64,000 bases of DNA from Candidatus Proelusimicrobium volucris (GTDB taxonomy: Bacteria; Elusimicrobiota; Elusimicrobia; Elusimicrobiales; Elusimicrobiaceae). The position numbers were made by a program, and so were the translations under genes. Numbering within the stretch: position 1 is the stretch's first letter; each line of letters starts with the position of its first letter. Positions 62,674 through 64,000 of this stretch are shown one piece after another. The stretch spans positions 248,001 through 312,000 of the forward strand of contig CALUXD010000002.1 of NCBI GenBank assembly GCA_944324665.1, given 5' to 3'. Below the pieces are notes generated by a model. It worked only from the letters and a program-made list of their open reading frames with translations, had not been told where the DNA came from and did not search any database.

Positions 62674-63665
62674 AATATTTTAAAATGCTTCCAAAAACAA
62701 ATATAGACTTCGTCGGAATAAGGAAGATATTCTTCGTAATTTCGGGTTTGCTGATGGCGGCGTGTCTGCTTTCGGTAATATTTAAAGGCCTTAACTACGG
62801 TATAGATTTCACCGGCGGAACGGTTATGCAGGTGGGATTTGAAAAGAGCGTGGACATTAAAGATCTGCGCGCGGCCTTAACCGAAAAAGACATCAAAGCC
62901 GACATACAAACGTTCGTCGACAGAAACGCCTTCTCCATTAAAGTAAAAGGCAGTCAGGAAGACGTCAACGCTGTATCAAACAACATAGAGGCGGCTTTGA
63001 ACACGCTTAATACGCCTTTCGTGGTTGAACAGAAGGATTTCGTCGGGCCGACAGTGGGCAATCACTTGGCCAAGAAAGCGATAATGGCTTTCATTCTGGC
63101 GATGGCGGCTATGGTGATATACATAGGTTTCCGCTTCCAGAATATCATATGGGGCGCCATGGCGGTTGTGGCCTTGTTCCACGATGTGCTTTTAACAGTG
63201 GGCGTATTTTCCATACTCCAGTTGGAGGTTGACTTGGTAATCGTGGCAGCTTTGCTGACCATTGCGGGTTTCTCCGTCAATGATACCATAGTCATCTTTG
63301 ACAGAGTGAGGGAAAATATCGGTCTTCACCCCAAATGGAGCATAAAAGAATTGCTTAACGTCAGCGTAAATGACACGCTTTCCAGAACGGTAATCACTTC
63401 TCTTACGGTAATAGCGGCCGCGGCCATACTATATTTTATGGGCGGCGAAGTGCTTAACAACTTCTCTTTCGCGATACTTATCGGGCTGATCTCCGGTACT
63501 TATTCCACGATGGTATTGGTGCCGGGGTTGGTGTATCAGTGGACGAAAGAGGGCAATTACAGCGTAGGAGCGCCTTCAGACGTGAAAGCGCCAGCCGTAG
63601 AACCTAAGAAAAACGAAGTAAAAAAGAAATCTTCTTATAAAAGGAAATCCAAAGCCGGTAAATAA
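62670..63665 (+). CDS. secF: protein translocase subunit SecF
   Basis: This 331-residue partner of SecD has the NYGIDFTGGTVMQ motif near 47-59, six membrane segments and FSVNDTIVIFDRVREN near 199-214. The C-terminus is a basic Lys/Ser-rich tail. Together with yajC and secD it serves the many exported proteins of this region. Confidence 0.98.
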   Translation: MKYFKMLPKTNIDFVGIRKIFFVISGLLMAACLLSVIFKGLNYGIDFTGGTVMQVGFEKSVDIKDLRAALTEKDIKADIQTFVDRNAFSIKVKGSQEDVNAVSNNIEAALNTLNTPFVVEQKDFVGPTVGNHLAKKAIMAFILAMAAMVIYIGFRFQNIIWGAMAVVALFHDVLLTVGVFSILQLEVDLVIVAALLTIAGFSVNDTIVIFDRVRENIGLHPKWSIKELLNVSVNDTLSRTVITSLTVIAAAAILYFMGGEVLNNFSFAILIGLISGTYSTMVLVPGLVYQWTKEGNYSVGAPSDVKAPAVEPKKNEVKKKSSYKRKSKAGK

Positions 63666-63671
63666 AAGCCG

Positions 63672-64000
63672 ATGAGGAAAATTAAGAAGTTTAAAGTAGC
63701 TATACATTTAAAGGAGATACTCCGCCGCGTAAAATTAGCCAATATAGATATGGCCGCGGCGGGGTTTCCCCTTGAAAGCGATCTGGCGGTATTTATAGCC
63801 TCTTTGCACGAGGCTTTGCGGCCGGGTGTCGTTTATGAATTTGTAGAAGGACAGTGTTTGGAACTATCTTCCGCGGGGATAAAGCAGGAAGAGCGGTTTT
63901 CTTTGTGTGTAATAACTTTGGGCGGCGAGATAGAAAAAGCGGCCGCCATTGATAATATGCAGGCTGCGGCGACGGCAAATATAGTTATATACGATTTCCT
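63672..64000 (+). CDS. partial gene, possible methionine synthase activation-domain protein
   Basis: An open frame of 109 codons runs off the right edge, starting 6 bases after secF. It begins with a basic segment (MRKIKKFKVAIHLKEILRR). The stretch CVITLGGEIEKAAA followed by NMQAAATAN recalls the T-L-G-x-E motif and helix of vitamin-B12-dependent methionine synthase activation-domain proteins, but the match is partial and the C-terminal part is missing. No clear ribosome-binding site. Confidence 0.5.
   Translation, partial: MRKIKKFKVAIHLKEILRRVKLANIDMAAAGFPLESDLAVFIASLHEALRPGVVYEFVEGQCLELSSAGIKQEERFSLCVITLGGEIEKAAAIDNMQAAATANIVIYDF

Overview
The window looks like a chromosome segment of a Gram-negative (diderm), anaerobic, fermentative bacterium. 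The closest match I can suggest is a gut-associated member of Elusimicrobiota (Elusimicrobium-like). That placement is inference: it rests on PulG/PilE-type pilins, a sensory [FeFe] hydrogenase, pyruvate phosphate dikinase, an ADP-forming acyl-CoA synthetase, an AsmA-type envelope protein and the moderate GC content. No rRNA, tRNA, CRISPR array, prophage or insertion sequence was seen.

Layout. 1-7800 (minus strand): rpsB and tsf, then a terminator, two tandem paralogous secreted proteins, a DUF2207 membrane protein, pyrH and an unidentified partial membrane protein; a small repeat-containing surface protein lies upstream of rpsB. 7.9-14.1 kb (plus): a subtilase, then yceD-rpmF-plsX-fabG-acpP-rnc and an ankyrin protein. 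14.4-21.3 kb: a 2285-residue protein that begins as a type IV prepilin and continues as three kinds of cysteine-rich repeats, including a perfect 450-bp tandem duplication. 21.8-29.1 kb: a SpoIID/LytB protein, lipA, a second pilin coupled to glyQS, and a small secreted protein with a palindromic operator candidate. 29.4-37.9 kb: pnp, rpsO, a peptide transporter, a secreted metallopeptidase and ppdK. 38.2-42.6 kb: an array of small secreted cysteine-rich proteins, one double-frameshifted and one 5'-truncated, with reused promoter and terminator cassettes. 42.8-55.1 kb: acetyl-CoA synthetase (ADP-forming), a Na/Pi symporter, DUF1232, AsmA, tandem PC4 domains, a Ser/Thr kinase with its PP2C phosphatase, and groESL. 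55.3-64 kb: a small acidic protein, a Pif1-like helicase, zupT with a sensory hydrogenase and SpoIIE phosphatase, then yajC-secD-secF and a partial gene.

The most unusual content is the cysteine-rich surface system. The giant pilin fusion and the separate secreted-protein array share the same W-S-E-W and T-R-[TS]-V-T-C modules, so they may act on one another at the cell surface. The array shows recent duplication, recombination and decay. A second theme is promoter architecture: at least seven genes have a -10 box 5 to 9 bases before the start codon and no Shine-Dalgarno sequence, which suggests leaderless mRNAs, while other genes in the same window have ordinary leaders.
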